A DNA stretch of 64,000 nucleotides from Enterobacteriaceae bacterium LSJC7 (GTDB lineage: Bacteria > Pseudomonadota > Gammaproteobacteria > Enterobacterales > Enterobacteriaceae), in assembly GCA_000302695.1 (NCBI GenBank), contig AMFN01000002.1:559948-623947 (forward strand), given 5' to 3'. Position 1 is the stretch's first letter, and the number at the start of each line of letters is the position of its first letter. The notes under the pieces are model-generated. The model saw only the letters and a list, made by a program, of their open reading frames with translations. It did no database searches and was not told the origin of the DNA. Both the position numbers and the translations under genes were made by a program. Positions 28,037 through 37,578 of this stretch are shown piece by piece.

Positions 28037-29005
28037 TTATAAATAATTCACCGCCAGGATGCCAAGACCGCTAATCGCCCCCGTACTGGTTGGCGTGCCG
28101 TTCAGGGTAACAGTAACGTTTAACGAGTTTGTTGTGCCTGTTGACGTGCGCTTGGTCTGTAGCGTCTGGTTATTGGCGCTGACTATGGCGCTTACGCCCC
28201 GGCCCAGATTGATGGTGCTGCGCCCGGAGGTGGAGACATTACTTAAATACAGATTATAGGTCACACCCGCTTTGCTACAATCCATCACTGCCGTTTTCGT
28301 GAGCGAGGAACCTGACACCGCCGCCGGTGCCATATCGCCAAAATCAAAGGTCAGTGCGCTGGTATTCATTCCGCACCACTCCGGGTCAGGTTCAGGTTCG
28401 ACCACGTTAATACCGCCAGGTCCACAAATCGGTACTGACGCACTCCCTAACCTGACCGGGAAAAACTCCCCACCGCCTGCGCCAGGTACACCAAATACAA
28501 TACATGAATTGGTGGCTCCAGCCGGAATAGCCACGTTCTGGATACCGGAATAGCCATATTTGATGATAAACCGATCGGCGAAATGCTGATGATCGCAATA
28601 AACACCGCTTGGATCGATTACCTCCGAAGAGTTACATGCATCGCCATAGCCGTCGGTCCTCGGAGGGTCGTAGCGCGTAACGGTCAGCAATGGGGTATGT
28701 GTGCCTCCAATGATGTAATTACCGCTGAACCGGTAGTTAGTGATTAAATAAAGCCCCCATATCATATTCGACGCCCCGCCAGCGAATACCTCGGTTTGTG
28801 CTGAACCATCATTGAACCAGGTTGCACTGTAGTTATTGCCTGACTGATGTGTCACTTTGCTAACGACAGGGCATCCTCCATAGGTCGGGCTCTTACATAT
28901 CCCCGCCGTTGCCGGAGTACTGTAGAATATTGATGCAATCAGGGCGGCGCTACCCGCTAACATCGCTCGGTATAGTTTGCGCTTTTCCATAAGTATCTTG
29001 TCCAT
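28037..29005 (-). CDS. Fimbrial tip adhesin-like protein
   Basis: A 322-residue secreted protein with a signal peptide (about 1-34, ending ATAG). It has two parts: a cysteine-containing N-terminal lectin-like domain (about 35-205), a proline-rich linker (EPEPDPEWCG) and a C-terminal pilin domain that ends GLGILAVNYL with the penultimate-tyrosine donor pattern. This two-domain layout fits a tip adhesin. It is the last gene of the operon and overlaps the preceding gene in TAATG. The receptor cannot be read from the sequence. Confidence 0.8.
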   Translation of the reverse strand: MDKILMEKRKLYRAMLAGSAALIASIFYSTPATAGICKSPTYGGCPVVSKVTHQSGNNYSATWFNDGSAQTEVFAGGASNMIWGLYLITNYRFSGNYIIGGTHTPLLTVTRYDPPRTDGYGDACNSSEVIDPSGVYCDHQHFADRFIIKYGYSGIQNVAIPAGATNSCIVFGVPGAGGGEFFPVRLGSASVPICGPGGINVVEPEPDPEWCGMNTSALTFDFGDMAPAAVSGSSLTKTAVMDCSKAGVTYNLYLSNVSTSGRSTINLGRGVSAIVSANNQTLQTKRTSTGTTNSLNVTVTLNGTPTSTGAISGLGILAVNYL

Positions 29006-29517
29006 TATAAATATTCTGCTCTCAGGGTTACCGTTGCTTCAAACGGTCCTTCTACCAGTTCAATATTCGGTCGCTGTACCAGTAACGCTTCAATTTTGGG
29101 CATGGCCGACAGGCTGATTTCGACCGGCGAGTCAAAGGTAAACGGCTGCCCGTCGCGAAAGATTTTCACGCCGAGATTGCCGGGGTTGCCAGACGAGGTC
29201 GCCACGGTTGCCTTGTCAGTGGTATCAAATGTGGCAAGCGTTCCGCGCACGCTCAGCATGAGCTTCCAGTCGCGCCCGGACGTGTTGTCGCACACCAGGT
29301 TGTAGGGCACATCTTTGCGGTAAATGCCGTCGCTGACTTTCTTGATTGACAGACGGTCGCCAAACGGCACGCGAATAGTCTGGTTGTTATCAATAGCGCA
29401 GGGCGGCGGCGTGACCAGCGTCCCTTTAAAAATAATCTCGGCCTCGTTAGCCGCGAAAGCCGGTTTGAGTCCAAGACACAGGGTGGCTAACAAAGCGGTA
29501 GTGAGTAACTGACGCAT
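29005..29517 (-). CDS. Minor fimbrial subunit
   Basis: A 170-residue pilin with signal peptide (MRQLLTTALLATLCLGLKPAFA, cleavage near 22). A cysteine pair (PPCAID, NLVCDN) and the C-terminal FEATVTLRAEYL (penultimate tyrosine) mark a chaperone-usher subunit. The start is chosen by signal peptide; the open frame extends further upstream without a ribosome site. It is likely an adaptor next to the adhesin. Confidence 0.82.
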   Translation of the reverse strand: MRQLLTTALLATLCLGLKPAFAANEAEIIFKGTLVTPPPCAIDNNQTIRVPFGDRLSIKKVSDGIYRKDVPYNLVCDNTSGRDWKLMLSVRGTLATFDTTDKATVATSSGNPGNLGVKIFRDGQPFTFDSPVEISLSAMPKIEALLVQRPNIELVEGPFEATVTLRAEYL

Positions 29518-29527
29518 CAGGTCATCC

Positions 29528-30031
29528 TTATTGATAGCTGAACACCATAGTGGCCGAACCGTTAAACGCGCCGTCTGGCAGCGTCGCGTTGGCCTGTGCC
29601 ACCGGCACGGCGTACAGCGCAGGTGGACTATTGTTGGCATAGGTAAAGCTCACTGTGCCGGTATTCGGTGTTATCACCGTCCTGGCAGCGTTTTGCACCC
29701 GGATGCCCAGCCCGCTAACATCGGTCATAAACAACTTCCCGTCGCCAAACGAGGCAGCGGTTCCTTTCAAATTGATTTTCAACGTGTTGCGGATAAGGTT
29801 TGCACAGCTCAAGGTATAGTTAATTGGCGTTTCATAATTAGCACCATCAATTCGGGTCGTTAACACTTCGCCGAAATTGACCACTATCTGCTGGTTATCG
29901 TTGATGACGCAGTCCGGCTCAACAATATTGCCGCTGATAGTCAGCGTGGTGAGGCCTCCGTCTGCCGCCAGGCTGTTCGCCGCGCTCAGGCAGAGCAGGG
30001 CGGCGAAAGGCATTATTTTCCATCTGTTCAC
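29528..30031 (-). CDS. Minor fimbrial subunit
   Basis: A 167-residue pilin from a GTG start with GGAGGG just upstream. It has a signal peptide (cleavage after NSLAA), the cysteine pair EPDCVI and YTLSCAN, and the C-terminal GSATMVFSYQ. It sits between the second chaperone and another subunit gene. Confidence 0.8.
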   Translation of the reverse strand: MNRWKIMPFAALLCLSAANSLAADGGLTTLTISGNIVEPDCVINDNQQIVVNFGEVLTTRIDGANYETPINYTLSCANLIRNTLKINLKGTAASFGDGKLFMTDVSGLGIRVQNAARTVITPNTGTVSFTYANNSPPALYAVPVAQANATLPDGAFNGSATMVFSYQ

Positions 30032-30051
30032 GTTATCCCTCCGACCCGTTA

Positions 30052-30798
30052 TCACGGCGTGACCACAGGCTGTGCTTTGCAGACAGCGCCCGTGCATAGA
30101 AATGGCAGCAGGCGCAGGCTGCCGTAGTCGTTAACAAATGTCAGCACCGGTTTATTACCCAGGGCTTGTGCCGCGGAGCTCAGGGTTGTCTCACTTTTGG
30201 GTGCCACCATTAGCGGTTCAAATCCTTCCACCGCGTTTGCGTTAAGCGCAGTACGGCCTTCAACAAACGTCAGGTGATAAGGCGTTGGGTTTTTCAGCAC
30301 ATAGCGGTCGCCGTTTTTCTCCAGCGTAACGTTTTCCAGCCCCGGCACGGTGTCGGCTTTGCTATCAAGTTTGATGGATGCAGGACGCCAGAAAATCTTC
30401 AGGCGTGTTTGTAGCGCCAGCGTCAGGACATTAGGTTTATCGTTACGCGGTGGGATCTCGCGCAGGTTAAACCAGAACACGCTTTCTCTGTCTTTTGGCA
30501 ACTGGCTCAGCTCTGCCAGCGCCTGAATACGCACCACGCTTTTTGAACCAGGTTCAATGCGCTGTACGGGCGGGAGCACCATCAGAGGGCTGGTCAATTT
30601 TTTTTCCGCTTCGTCTTCAATCCAGACCTGTGCGAGGTAGGGCTCGCGTTCATTGCGGTTGGTGACCGTCATACTGACGCTTTTATCACCTTCATTCATA
30701 ATCACCCGCGAGCGGTTAACCGTTAATGCTGCCTGAGCAGGTAACAGCGAACTGACCAGCAACGCACAAGCCACGGTATAAACACTAGTTTTTTTCAT
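30052..30798 (-). CDS. Periplasmic fimbrial chaperone (second of the operon)
   Basis: A 248-residue PapD-like protein with signal peptide (cleavage after PAQA). The G1-strand start ALTVNRSRVIM, the conserved REPYLAQVWIEDE and the F-strand segment KDRESVFWFNLREIPP are diagnostic. It donates a strand to subunits in the periplasm. The operon has another chaperone at 31968; the two are clearly homologous but not near-identical. Confidence 0.92.
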   Translation of the reverse strand: MKKTSVYTVACALLVSSLLPAQAALTVNRSRVIMNEGDKSVSMTVTNRNEREPYLAQVWIEDEAEKKLTSPLMVLPPVQRIEPGSKSVVRIQALAELSQLPKDRESVFWFNLREIPPRNDKPNVLTLALQTRLKIFWRPASIKLDSKADTVPGLENVTLEKNGDRYVLKNPTPYHLTFVEGRTALNANAVEGFEPLMVAPKSETTLSSAAQALGNKPVLTFVNDYGSLRLLPFLCTGAVCKAQPVVTP

Positions 30799-30810
30799 AA
30801 CACCTTACCT

Positions 30811-31341
30811 TTAGTCATACTCCAGCCGGAACGTTGTCACGGTTTCGAAGTCACCTTCCTGCACCCGGCTATGAACGGGAGCCGAGATAAAAGCCTGGAA
30901 ATTGAGAAACGTATTCCCGGCCGTTAGCGCCGCCGGGCGCATGGGCACATTGGGTAAAACCGGCGTGCCGTTAGCGTCTTCAACGGCAATTGCGATGCCT
31001 TTTGCTGCGCCAGTTACGGCAAAAAGCCCAGGCTGCGCGGCATCTTCAGTGCCCATAAACGTTATCGTTACCGTCTCTCCCAGTGATAAATCGCACTCGG
31101 TCAGCTGGATAGCAAAACGCTCCCGCTCGCTGCGGGGATATTTAATGAATGTCTTTGACGGCACGTTACGGAAATCGACAATCTGATCCTCAGAGTCCAC
31201 ATGCAGCTCGCACGGGTCGGCGACCAGTATGCCGCTGAAGTTGACGTCAGTATCGGCGTAGGCGCGCGGCGTCTCGGCCAGCGCAAACAGCATCAGCGCA
31301 GCCCCTATCCGGCTCATTGTGCGCATCACGGGTTGATTCAT
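30811..31341 (-). CDS. Fimbrial subunit
   Basis: A 176-residue pilin from MNQPVMRTM, with signal peptide (cleavage near AYA). The cysteine pair ADPCELH and LTECDLS and the C-terminal FETVTTFRLEYD support the call. Its start overlaps the upstream stop in TAATG. Confidence 0.82.
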   Translation of the reverse strand: MNQPVMRTMSRIGAALMLFALAETPRAYADTDVNFSGILVADPCELHVDSEDQIVDFRNVPSKTFIKYPRSERERFAIQLTECDLSLGETVTITFMGTEDAAQPGLFAVTGAAKGIAIAVEDANGTPVLPNVPMRPAALTAGNTFLNFQAFISAPVHSRVQEGDFETVTTFRLEYD

Positions 31342-31937
31342 TATTCGTACTCCAGAGCGATATTCACTACGCTGAGCCATTCCCCAACTGTCAGCGTGGG
31401 GGACTGTGTACGCCACAGCTGGGCCTGCAATACCAGGTCGTTGCGCCCTGGCGTGAGGATCTGGGCGCGGCTTTGGATACCCGGTCGCAGAATGTCACCC
31501 TGTGCGTCGTTCAGTCGAAGCGCTACGCCTTCAACACCACCGTGCAGGCGAAAGAAACGCGTGTCTGTCGGCTCAGTTTCACCGTATATCGTCATTTTTA
31601 CGGCAGATTGTCCGGTTAACACGGTCGCGCCGCGCATCAGCGAGTTATTGCGCATAAACAGGGTTTCTCCCGGGCAGCCATCAAGTTTGATGTACACCTG
31701 CACAGGCGCTGTTACGCTTGCGGGCTTCTCCAGCGCCCACGACACAGTGCTGCCTAAATTGAGTTCCTGCTCGGCTGACTCAGGCAGCAGGACGCAGGGT
31801 GAGGCAACCAGCGTGCCGGTTGCGCGAACTCCACCGTTGAGTCCATCGACATCCCAGTTCGCGGCCCCGGCCACAGAAACCATGCCAGCTGTCAGTAGCC
31901 ACAGCAGTGCAGTGGTACGGCTAAACGGTTGTTTCAT
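31341..31937 (-). CDS. Fimbrial subunit
   Basis: A 198-residue pilin with signal peptide (cleavage near VAGA). The cysteine pair ASPCVLL and LDGCPGE, the segment GVEGVALRLNDAQGD and the C-terminal SVVNIALEYE are typical. It is coupled to the next subunit through TAATG. Confidence 0.82.
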   Translation of the reverse strand: MKQPFSRTTALLWLLTAGMVSVAGAANWDVDGLNGGVRATGTLVASPCVLLPESAEQELNLGSTVSWALEKPASVTAPVQVYIKLDGCPGETLFMRNNSLMRGATVLTGQSAVKMTIYGETEPTDTRFFRLHGGVEGVALRLNDAQGDILRPGIQSRAQILTPGRNDLVLQAQLWRTQSPTLTVGEWLSVVNIALEYE

Positions 31938-31967
31938 GCTGTCCTCCTGGGGGCAGGGTGATGGCCA

Positions 31968-32702
31968 TTACGATTCTGGTGTTTCAGCGGCGCGGCACAC
32001 ATCGCCGTTACAGCGAAACGCCAGCGTGGGTTTACCGCCAAAATCGTTGATGGTGGTCACATGTGGGGTGGCGAATTGCGCGCTTTTAACCACGGCGCTG
32101 GATTTAGGGGGCACCATTACGGTTTCGAATCCCTGGGGGACCGCCATTTTGGGTGCCGGGGTAATAGCTATTACCGTCATGTAATAGGGCGTAGGGTTCT
32201 CAACCCTGTAGCCGCCGCTGACCTTGTGCAGCACCAGTTGGTTGTCCCAACGGCTGTACTTCTGCGGAAGAATGGTTTTTGGGCGGTAGAACAGCTTTAT
32301 TTTGGTATGCAAAGCCAGCTGCATAACGTTAGGGCGCTCGCTTTTGGGCGGTACTTCGCGCACGTTAAAGTAAAAAAGACTTTCCCGGTCCTGCGGCAAG
32401 GAGGCCACATCTGCCAGCGCCTTAATACGCATCATGCTTTGATCTTTCGGTTCAAGGCGCTGCATGGGAGGGACAACCACCAGAGGCCCGCTGATTCTTT
32501 TGCCCTGTGCATCTTCAATCCAGCCTTGCGCCAGGTACGGCATTGAGGTGCTGTCGTTGGTAATCGTCAGGGAAATGGTCTTTTCCGAGCCGGGGAAAAT
32601 GGCTCTGGTCCTGTCCAGCGCAATGGCGGCGGCGGCCTCATGGCTCAACCCCGCCAGCAGGCTACCCAGGAGTACGGTTAATGCTGCATGTTGTTTTTTC
32701 AT
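31968..32702 (-). CDS. Periplasmic fimbrial chaperone (first of the operon)
   Basis: A 244-residue PapD-like chaperone. It has a signal peptide (cleavage near EAAAA), AIALDRTRAIFPGSEKTISL, MPYLAQGWIEDAQGK and QDRESLFYFNVREVPPKSERPN. Two adjacent ATG codons (32705 and 32702) are possible; the second is better spaced from GTGGTG. It follows the usher gene, the standard order. Confidence 0.92.
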   Translation of the reverse strand: MKKQHAALTVLLGSLLAGLSHEAAAAIALDRTRAIFPGSEKTISLTITNDSTSMPYLAQGWIEDAQGKRISGPLVVVPPMQRLEPKDQSMMRIKALADVASLPQDRESLFYFNVREVPPKSERPNVMQLALHTKIKLFYRPKTILPQKYSRWDNQLVLHKVSGGYRVENPTPYYMTVIAITPAPKMAVPQGFETVMVPPKSSAVVKSAQFATPHVTTINDFGGKPTLAFRCNGDVCRAAETPES

Positions 32703-32718
32703 CATTTCACCACTTACT

Positions 32719-35223
32719 TTACTTAGCCGCCGGTAAGGAACTGCAGGGCAGCAACAGCTGCTGTGCAGTGAAAACCTCAGGCATAACGACTTCACACTGA
32801 GCAGAACCGCCCCAGTGCACGGTTAAACGTTCATTTGGATTTACCCCGGCAAGCCAGGCCATCCCGCCATCGCTAATCATGCCCAGTTCGCGTGATTTTG
32901 CGTTGTGTACCGTGGCGCCAAACGGCGGATGCTGGCCATCTGGCTGGCGGAAGAACGCCACGACTTTTTCGCCCTTCAACACCTCAAAGCGCCGAAGTCC
33001 AATTGCCCCTTCGGTCAGAGCCAGTTCGGCGATAGGTGTACCTTCTGTTTCCACGTCATCAGGCAGGCGGTTGACATCAATCTCTGCGCGGGTACGGAAG
33101 TAGTTTGGTACGCCAGGGATTACAGCAATACCAAACGCATTGGTGTAACCGTTATAGCCAACGGGAACGCCACGGACACCCTCAGTACTCACCATCAGGC
33201 GTGTACCGCCCTGGATGCCGCCGGAATGCAGGGCTGCGCCTTCTGCGGTGGCGGTCATGCCGCCACTGGCAGACAGACCAAAGGAGGTGTACTGGCTTTG
33301 CGACCAGTTGAAGTTAGTTGTGATATCGGCAATGCTACCGTTGTGTGAGTAATAACCGCTTGCCTGACTGCGCGAGGCATCCCCTGCGCCAAGGCTGTGA
33401 CCGGCGTTGATGCGATAGTAGTCATTGTTGTCCAGACTCTGGCTCCAGCTGGCATTTTGCGAGTAGCGGCTGTTACTGATACTGGCGTTATAGCCTGCGC
33501 TACCTGCACCCAGCGGCATGCTCAGTGAAAGGTAAGCACTGTCATCTTTGCGCCCGTTTACTTCGCTGCGCGCAGCGTTAAGCGAGACCGAGATATGCCG
33601 CCAGTCACCGAGCGAGAAATACTTATTCAGTGAAATGCTATATTGGTCATTGGCTGGACGGTTCCAGTAGGTCTGGTGAGACCAGTTGATATTTGTCGAC
33701 AGGCCCAGTTCGTCAAAGTTTTTACTCGCCTGAATGGTGTACAGCTCTTTGCTGTTCCCCATAACGCCACCGCGGTAGCGCATATCCAGATATTCACCCA
33801 TCGAGAGATAGTTGCGTTCTGAGAAACGGTAGCCTGCGAAGGTCACCTCACTGCTTATCTCGGTAAAACGCTTGGAGTAGCTCAACCGCCACGAGCGCCC
33901 CTGCCGATCCTTTTCTCCCAAAAAACGCGCCGTGGCATGGGTGACATCCGCAGACACGGTGCCGAAGGCGTTCATATCACGTCCAGTGCCCAGCGCTACG
34001 CTGTTATAGTCCTGCGAGAAAATAGCACCGCCATAGACTGACCAGGCATTGGACAGGCCCCAGGAGAGTTCTCCGGTTGCAAAATACGGTCCCTGAGTGC
34101 GGTGGTTATAGTCCCGTGGGCGCCCTGAGGCCAGTTTGTAGCGCACCTGGCCGGGGCGCGTCAGGTAAGGCACCTGTGCGGTGTCAACAAAGAAGGTCTG
34201 CACTGAGCCGTCTTGTTCTTCTACCTTCACATCCAGCCGCCCACTGACGGCGCTGTTGAGTTCCTGAATACGAAATGGCCCAGCCGCGACGGTGCTTTCA
34301 TAAATGACGCGCCCTTGCTGGCTGACCGTGACTTTGGCATTGGTGCGCGCAATTCCGGTTACCTCGGGCGCATAGCCGCGCAGTCTGGGGGGCAACTGGC
34401 TTTCGTCGCTGACCAGTGAAACACCGGTATAGCGCCAGGAGTCGAAAAGATCGGACGTAAGATAGTCTTCGCCGAGCGTGAGCTTTGACATGATGCCGGG
34501 CAGGGCGCGAAACGCGTAAATACGGCTCCAGTCGAAATGTTTTACGCTGCTGCTGGCGCGCCCGGTGGTGTGGTGATAGCTGCCCTGATAGTCACCGCGC
34601 AGTCGCCAGGGGCCGAGGTTGCCGCCAGCGGTACCGCTGACGCTGGCGCTCTGACTCTGGCTGCCCCGGCTATTCCAGGTGTTGTTGGTGTTCAGGTTGT
34701 AGTCAAGCATGGCGCCCGCCACACCCTCTTCCCAGCGCGAAACAGGCAGCCAGGAGGCATCCTGGTATTCCAGCCACGCTTGCGGTACTGAAAGATACAA
34801 AGAAGCGCTCGCCAGATTCCCGCGCGTGATGACGCCCTCAAGTGCGCTGAAATCGGCACAGCGACCGTCCTGATCCCAGGCTATCATTTTTAGCGCATCT
34901 TCACGCAGCCCAAGCAGTTCGACCTGTTCTGGCGTCAGACAGGCTTCCACAACAGGGACACCGTTACGTACTTTTTCAACAAAAGTAATGTCCTGGTCAG
35001 AAATAGCATGCTCATTGAGCCGCATATTCAATGTATAGGTTCCCGGCATAATATAACCAGCGCGGGAGAAACGGGATAAATCGATATTCTCGCGGTCTTC
35101 CGCATCCAGAATATCCATATTAAACTCTATCGCCTTGAGCGGTGTTGGAGTACAAAACATAGCAATAAATATATAAACACCCAGGCGGCGTAGATAAAAA
35201 ACAGGCGGTGTGGTTTTTTCCAT
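32719..35223 (-). CDS. Outer-membrane fimbrial usher
   Basis: An 834-residue FimD/PapC-family usher, full length. It has a signal sequence (about 1-31), the N-terminal chaperone-binding domain FNMDILDAEDRENIDLSRFSRAGYI, a large beta-barrel interrupted by the plug region (TGIARTNAKVTVSQQGRVIYE), and a C-terminal domain with CEVVMPE and PCSSLPAAK. It forms the pore through which subunits are secreted and polymerised. Confidence 0.95.
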   Translation of the reverse strand: MEKTTPPVFYLRRLGVYIFIAMFCTPTPLKAIEFNMDILDAEDRENIDLSRFSRAGYIMPGTYTLNMRLNEHAISDQDITFVEKVRNGVPVVEACLTPEQVELLGLREDALKMIAWDQDGRCADFSALEGVITRGNLASASLYLSVPQAWLEYQDASWLPVSRWEEGVAGAMLDYNLNTNNTWNSRGSQSQSASVSGTAGGNLGPWRLRGDYQGSYHHTTGRASSSVKHFDWSRIYAFRALPGIMSKLTLGEDYLTSDLFDSWRYTGVSLVSDESQLPPRLRGYAPEVTGIARTNAKVTVSQQGRVIYESTVAAGPFRIQELNSAVSGRLDVKVEEQDGSVQTFFVDTAQVPYLTRPGQVRYKLASGRPRDYNHRTQGPYFATGELSWGLSNAWSVYGGAIFSQDYNSVALGTGRDMNAFGTVSADVTHATARFLGEKDRQGRSWRLSYSKRFTEISSEVTFAGYRFSERNYLSMGEYLDMRYRGGVMGNSKELYTIQASKNFDELGLSTNINWSHQTYWNRPANDQYSISLNKYFSLGDWRHISVSLNAARSEVNGRKDDSAYLSLSMPLGAGSAGYNASISNSRYSQNASWSQSLDNNDYYRINAGHSLGAGDASRSQASGYYSHNGSIADITTNFNWSQSQYTSFGLSASGGMTATAEGAALHSGGIQGGTRLMVSTEGVRGVPVGYNGYTNAFGIAVIPGVPNYFRTRAEIDVNRLPDDVETEGTPIAELALTEGAIGLRRFEVLKGEKVVAFFRQPDGQHPPFGATVHNAKSRELGMISDGGMAWLAGVNPNERLTVHWGGSAQCEVVMPEVFTAQQLLLPCSSLPAAK

Positions 35224-35327
35224 TTTTTAAATCCATTTATTGCTTGCCGGAAACTACCGGTAGAAGACGATCGATCCAGAAAGTCAGCAGATAGTGTTTA
35301 ACGCATTGATATTATTTATTATCTTGT

Positions 35328-35858
35328 TTACTGATACGTGACCATAAAGCGTATCACGCTATACCAGTTACCTTCTGACAGCGATTTTCCGCTGCGTACC
35401 ACAGAGAGCAGATAACGCAGTTCATTATTATTTTTCTGCAACGCCACATTGGGCATCGGCACACCTGCGTGGGCTATATCGCCGGTTTGATTCAGAATAC
35501 GTAGCCCTAAACCCTGCGCTTCGCCGTGAATTTTAAAAATATCAGGGCGGAATACTTCTGTTTCACCACCAAAGGTAATATTGACGCTCTGCCATAAATC
35601 ACCGCTATTGCGTTCCAGCGCACAATTAACCAGGCGTACGGCAAACGGTTTAGTGACTGCACTGTTTTCCTTGTTGATGTCGTTGTAAGAGATAACGCCG
35701 AACGGAATTTCCTGCCATACATCGTCCGTGTGAATTGAACATGCTGATTCCTGAATTTGCCCATTCATTGTGACGGTTCCCATTCCCTGGCTGGATGCGA
35801 GAGACACAAAAGGCAGCAGCATTAAAATAATGGCTATCAGGGGGGCAAAATTTACCAT
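35328..35858 (-). CDS. Fimbrial subunit, probable anchor/terminator
   Basis: A 176-residue pilin with signal peptide (cleavage after SLAS). It has the cysteine pair ESACSIH and VNCALE and ends VIRFMVTYQ. Lying between major subunit and usher, it is placed like PapH/MrpB-type proteins that end fibre growth; that role is inferred from position. Confidence 0.8.
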   Translation of the reverse strand: MVNFAPLIAIILMLLPFVSLASSQGMGTVTMNGQIQESACSIHTDDVWQEIPFGVISYNDINKENSAVTKPFAVRLVNCALERNSGDLWQSVNITFGGETEVFRPDIFKIHGEAQGLGLRILNQTGDIAHAGVPMPNVALQKNNNELRYLLSVVRSGKSLSEGNWYSVIRFMVTYQ

Positions 35859-35925
35859 GACTGTGCTCCTGAATATCGGGCTGCAACTGCAGCCCGGATA
35901 ACGTTACATGAGAACAGAATTGGGC

Positions 35926-36471
35926 TTATTCATAAGCCAGGGTAAAGTTGGTTACCGCTTCAAAGTCACCCGGCGTTACGTTGGTCACAGAGGCGATTTT
36001 TTCCAGATAAGCCGAGAAGCTCAACGTGTTGTCGCCAATGCCCAGTTCACGACCGGAGGTCGGTTTGAGCAGCGTTACCGGCTGGCCTGAGAAATCCTGA
36101 ATGCGTACACCTGCACCTGCTGCCTGACCTGTAATAGCCAGCATGGTCATATCATTCGGGACGTTACCGCCTGCAAAGGTCACTTTTACGGTGTTGTACA
36201 ACGGCGCGCCGTTAGCATCGAGTTCAAAAGAGCAATTCTCCAGTTGAATATCGAACGGGCGAGGAGTGGAAACACCGCCGTTATCCAGAAGTGAATTGGA
36301 AACCTGCCCTAATTCGATACGTTGATCGCCATAACCGTTTTTAATTGAGCAGGGTGCATCAATAATTGAACCCCAGAAAGTGATTTTACCGCTACCCTGA
36401 TCGGCAGCCTGAGCAGCGAAAGAGGTGAGACCCATGATGAGAAAAGCGGAAGCGATTTTACTGATTTTCAT
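35926..36471 (-). CDS. Major fimbrial subunit (candidate)
   Basis: A 181-residue pilin with signal peptide (MKISKIASAFLIMGL..., cleavage after AQAA). It has GKITFWGSIIDAPCSI, a second cysteine in ENCSFE, and the C-terminal FEAVTNFTLAYE. AAGGAAA lies 7 nt before the ATG. As first gene of the operon behind a long A+T-rich promoter region, it is most likely the shaft subunit. The ten genes run leftward to 28037. Confidence 0.87.
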   Translation of the reverse strand: MKISKIASAFLIMGLTSFAAQAADQGSGKITFWGSIIDAPCSIKNGYGDQRIELGQVSNSLLDNGGVSTPRPFDIQLENCSFELDANGAPLYNTVKVTFAGGNVPNDMTMLAITGQAAGAGVRIQDFSGQPVTLLKPTSGRELGIGDNTLSFSAYLEKIASVTNVTPGDFEAVTNFTLAYE

Positions 36472-37065
36472 TTGAATTTCCTTGTATGTGCTGCTGAGGA
36501 TATTTTCCAAAATATCCCGGAGTTATCTCTTACAATACCCAGACGCTCCATCATCAATGATGGAAAAGCCATCGCCATGATAAGCGGTAAAGGCTTAATC
36601 TGGATTAGGCTGCGTCTGATGTGAATAATATATATGAAGATATTATTTTCAATTCATAATTGACGGTGATGATTAAAACAGGCGTTCACTCCTTACCTTT
36701 AAGTGTTTTGTGGTTTAATGATTCAAATTAATAGCCATTTTGCATTATATTTAACTGGTTTTGTGCCAAATTAGTAGTGATTGGGTCTGGTTGATGGAAA
36801 TATTCCGATATTTTAATGGGATTTTTTTGTTAAAATCGATGTTATTACGGATTTTTCTATTGGTAAAAATAAATAATCCTGGGGGCGGCAAGGAGAAATG
36901 GCGTTCTGGGTTTTATTGCGGTGAGTAAATTTTTGTTATGACGAGTAAAATCACTCCTTTGAGTGTCAACCAGGCCAAAGGAGTAATTCAGGAAATGAGA
37001 TACTGGCGATAAAAGGGAGGTTGTAAAATAAGTTGGTTTTATTTTTTTTGTTTGGTATCAGCGTG
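36472..37065. other. A+T-rich promoter region of the fimbrial operon
   Basis: 594 bp without a gene. It holds a perfect short palindrome TCCATCAT-CA-ATGATGGA (36547-36564) about 75 bp before the major subunit gene, in the expected leader. No site-specific recombinase or pair of long inverted repeats is visible, so fim-type inversion is not supported. Confidence 0.5.
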
Positions 37066-37578
37066 TTAGCTTTGTGTTCCGATAAAAATTGATTTCAGCC
37101 GAATCCCCATCTTCCGCTCAATAGAATATTGCAAACTATAGATGCGCTTTTGATGGCAGCCCAGAATATACGCAATATCTCTGACCGACCTTCCTGCCAG
37201 CGCCAGGTTTAGTACGGTCAGCTCCGCGTCCGTTATGCTGTTGTGAGTATACAGACGTCGCTCCCGACCGGATGAGAGGGTAATAAATTTAAAACTCTCT
37301 TTTTTGGACAGGGTCTTAGTGATTTTTAACGATGCATGAGACCAGTAGTTGGCCAGGGCTTCCATATGCTTATCATGGATCAGTATGATGTACATATGCG
37401 TTTTTTCGATAAAATCCAGCCAGTTGTCATTGGTGAAAAGTTTGATGTTATACAATGAAAAGTCGACGAAAATAAACTCATCAAAATGATGGCGACAAAA
37501 CTCGCTTTTGAGAAGGTTATCTAAACCTATCCTGAGGTAATTGTTATTGCATGGCCAGATGGCGCAATGAGTTTCCAT
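37066..37578 (-). CDS. LuxR-type helix-turn-helix regulator, right flank of the fimbrial operon
   Basis: A 170-residue protein with a C-terminal LuxR HTH (SITDAELTVLNLALAGRSVRDIAYILGCHQKRIYSLQYSIERKMG). The start METHCAIWP at 37578 is chosen because AAGGATAG precedes it; an extension of 42 codons is possible. It is a paralogue of the regulator at 27095. It lies upstream of the fimbrial operon in the same direction, with 594 bp between. Confidence 0.8.
   Translation of the reverse strand: METHCAIWPCNNNYLRIGLDNLLKSEFCRHHFDEFIFVDFSLYNIKLFTNDNWLDFIEKTHMYIILIHDKHMEALANYWSHASLKITKTLSKKESFKFITLSSGRERRLYTHNSITDAELTVLNLALAGRSVRDIAYILGCHQKRIYSLQYSIERKMGIRLKSIFIGTQS

Noticed and set aside
36547-36564. 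Palindrome before the fimbrial operon as a phase-variation inverted repeat
   Set aside because: Only a short hairpin without a distant partner and no recombinase gene nearby.
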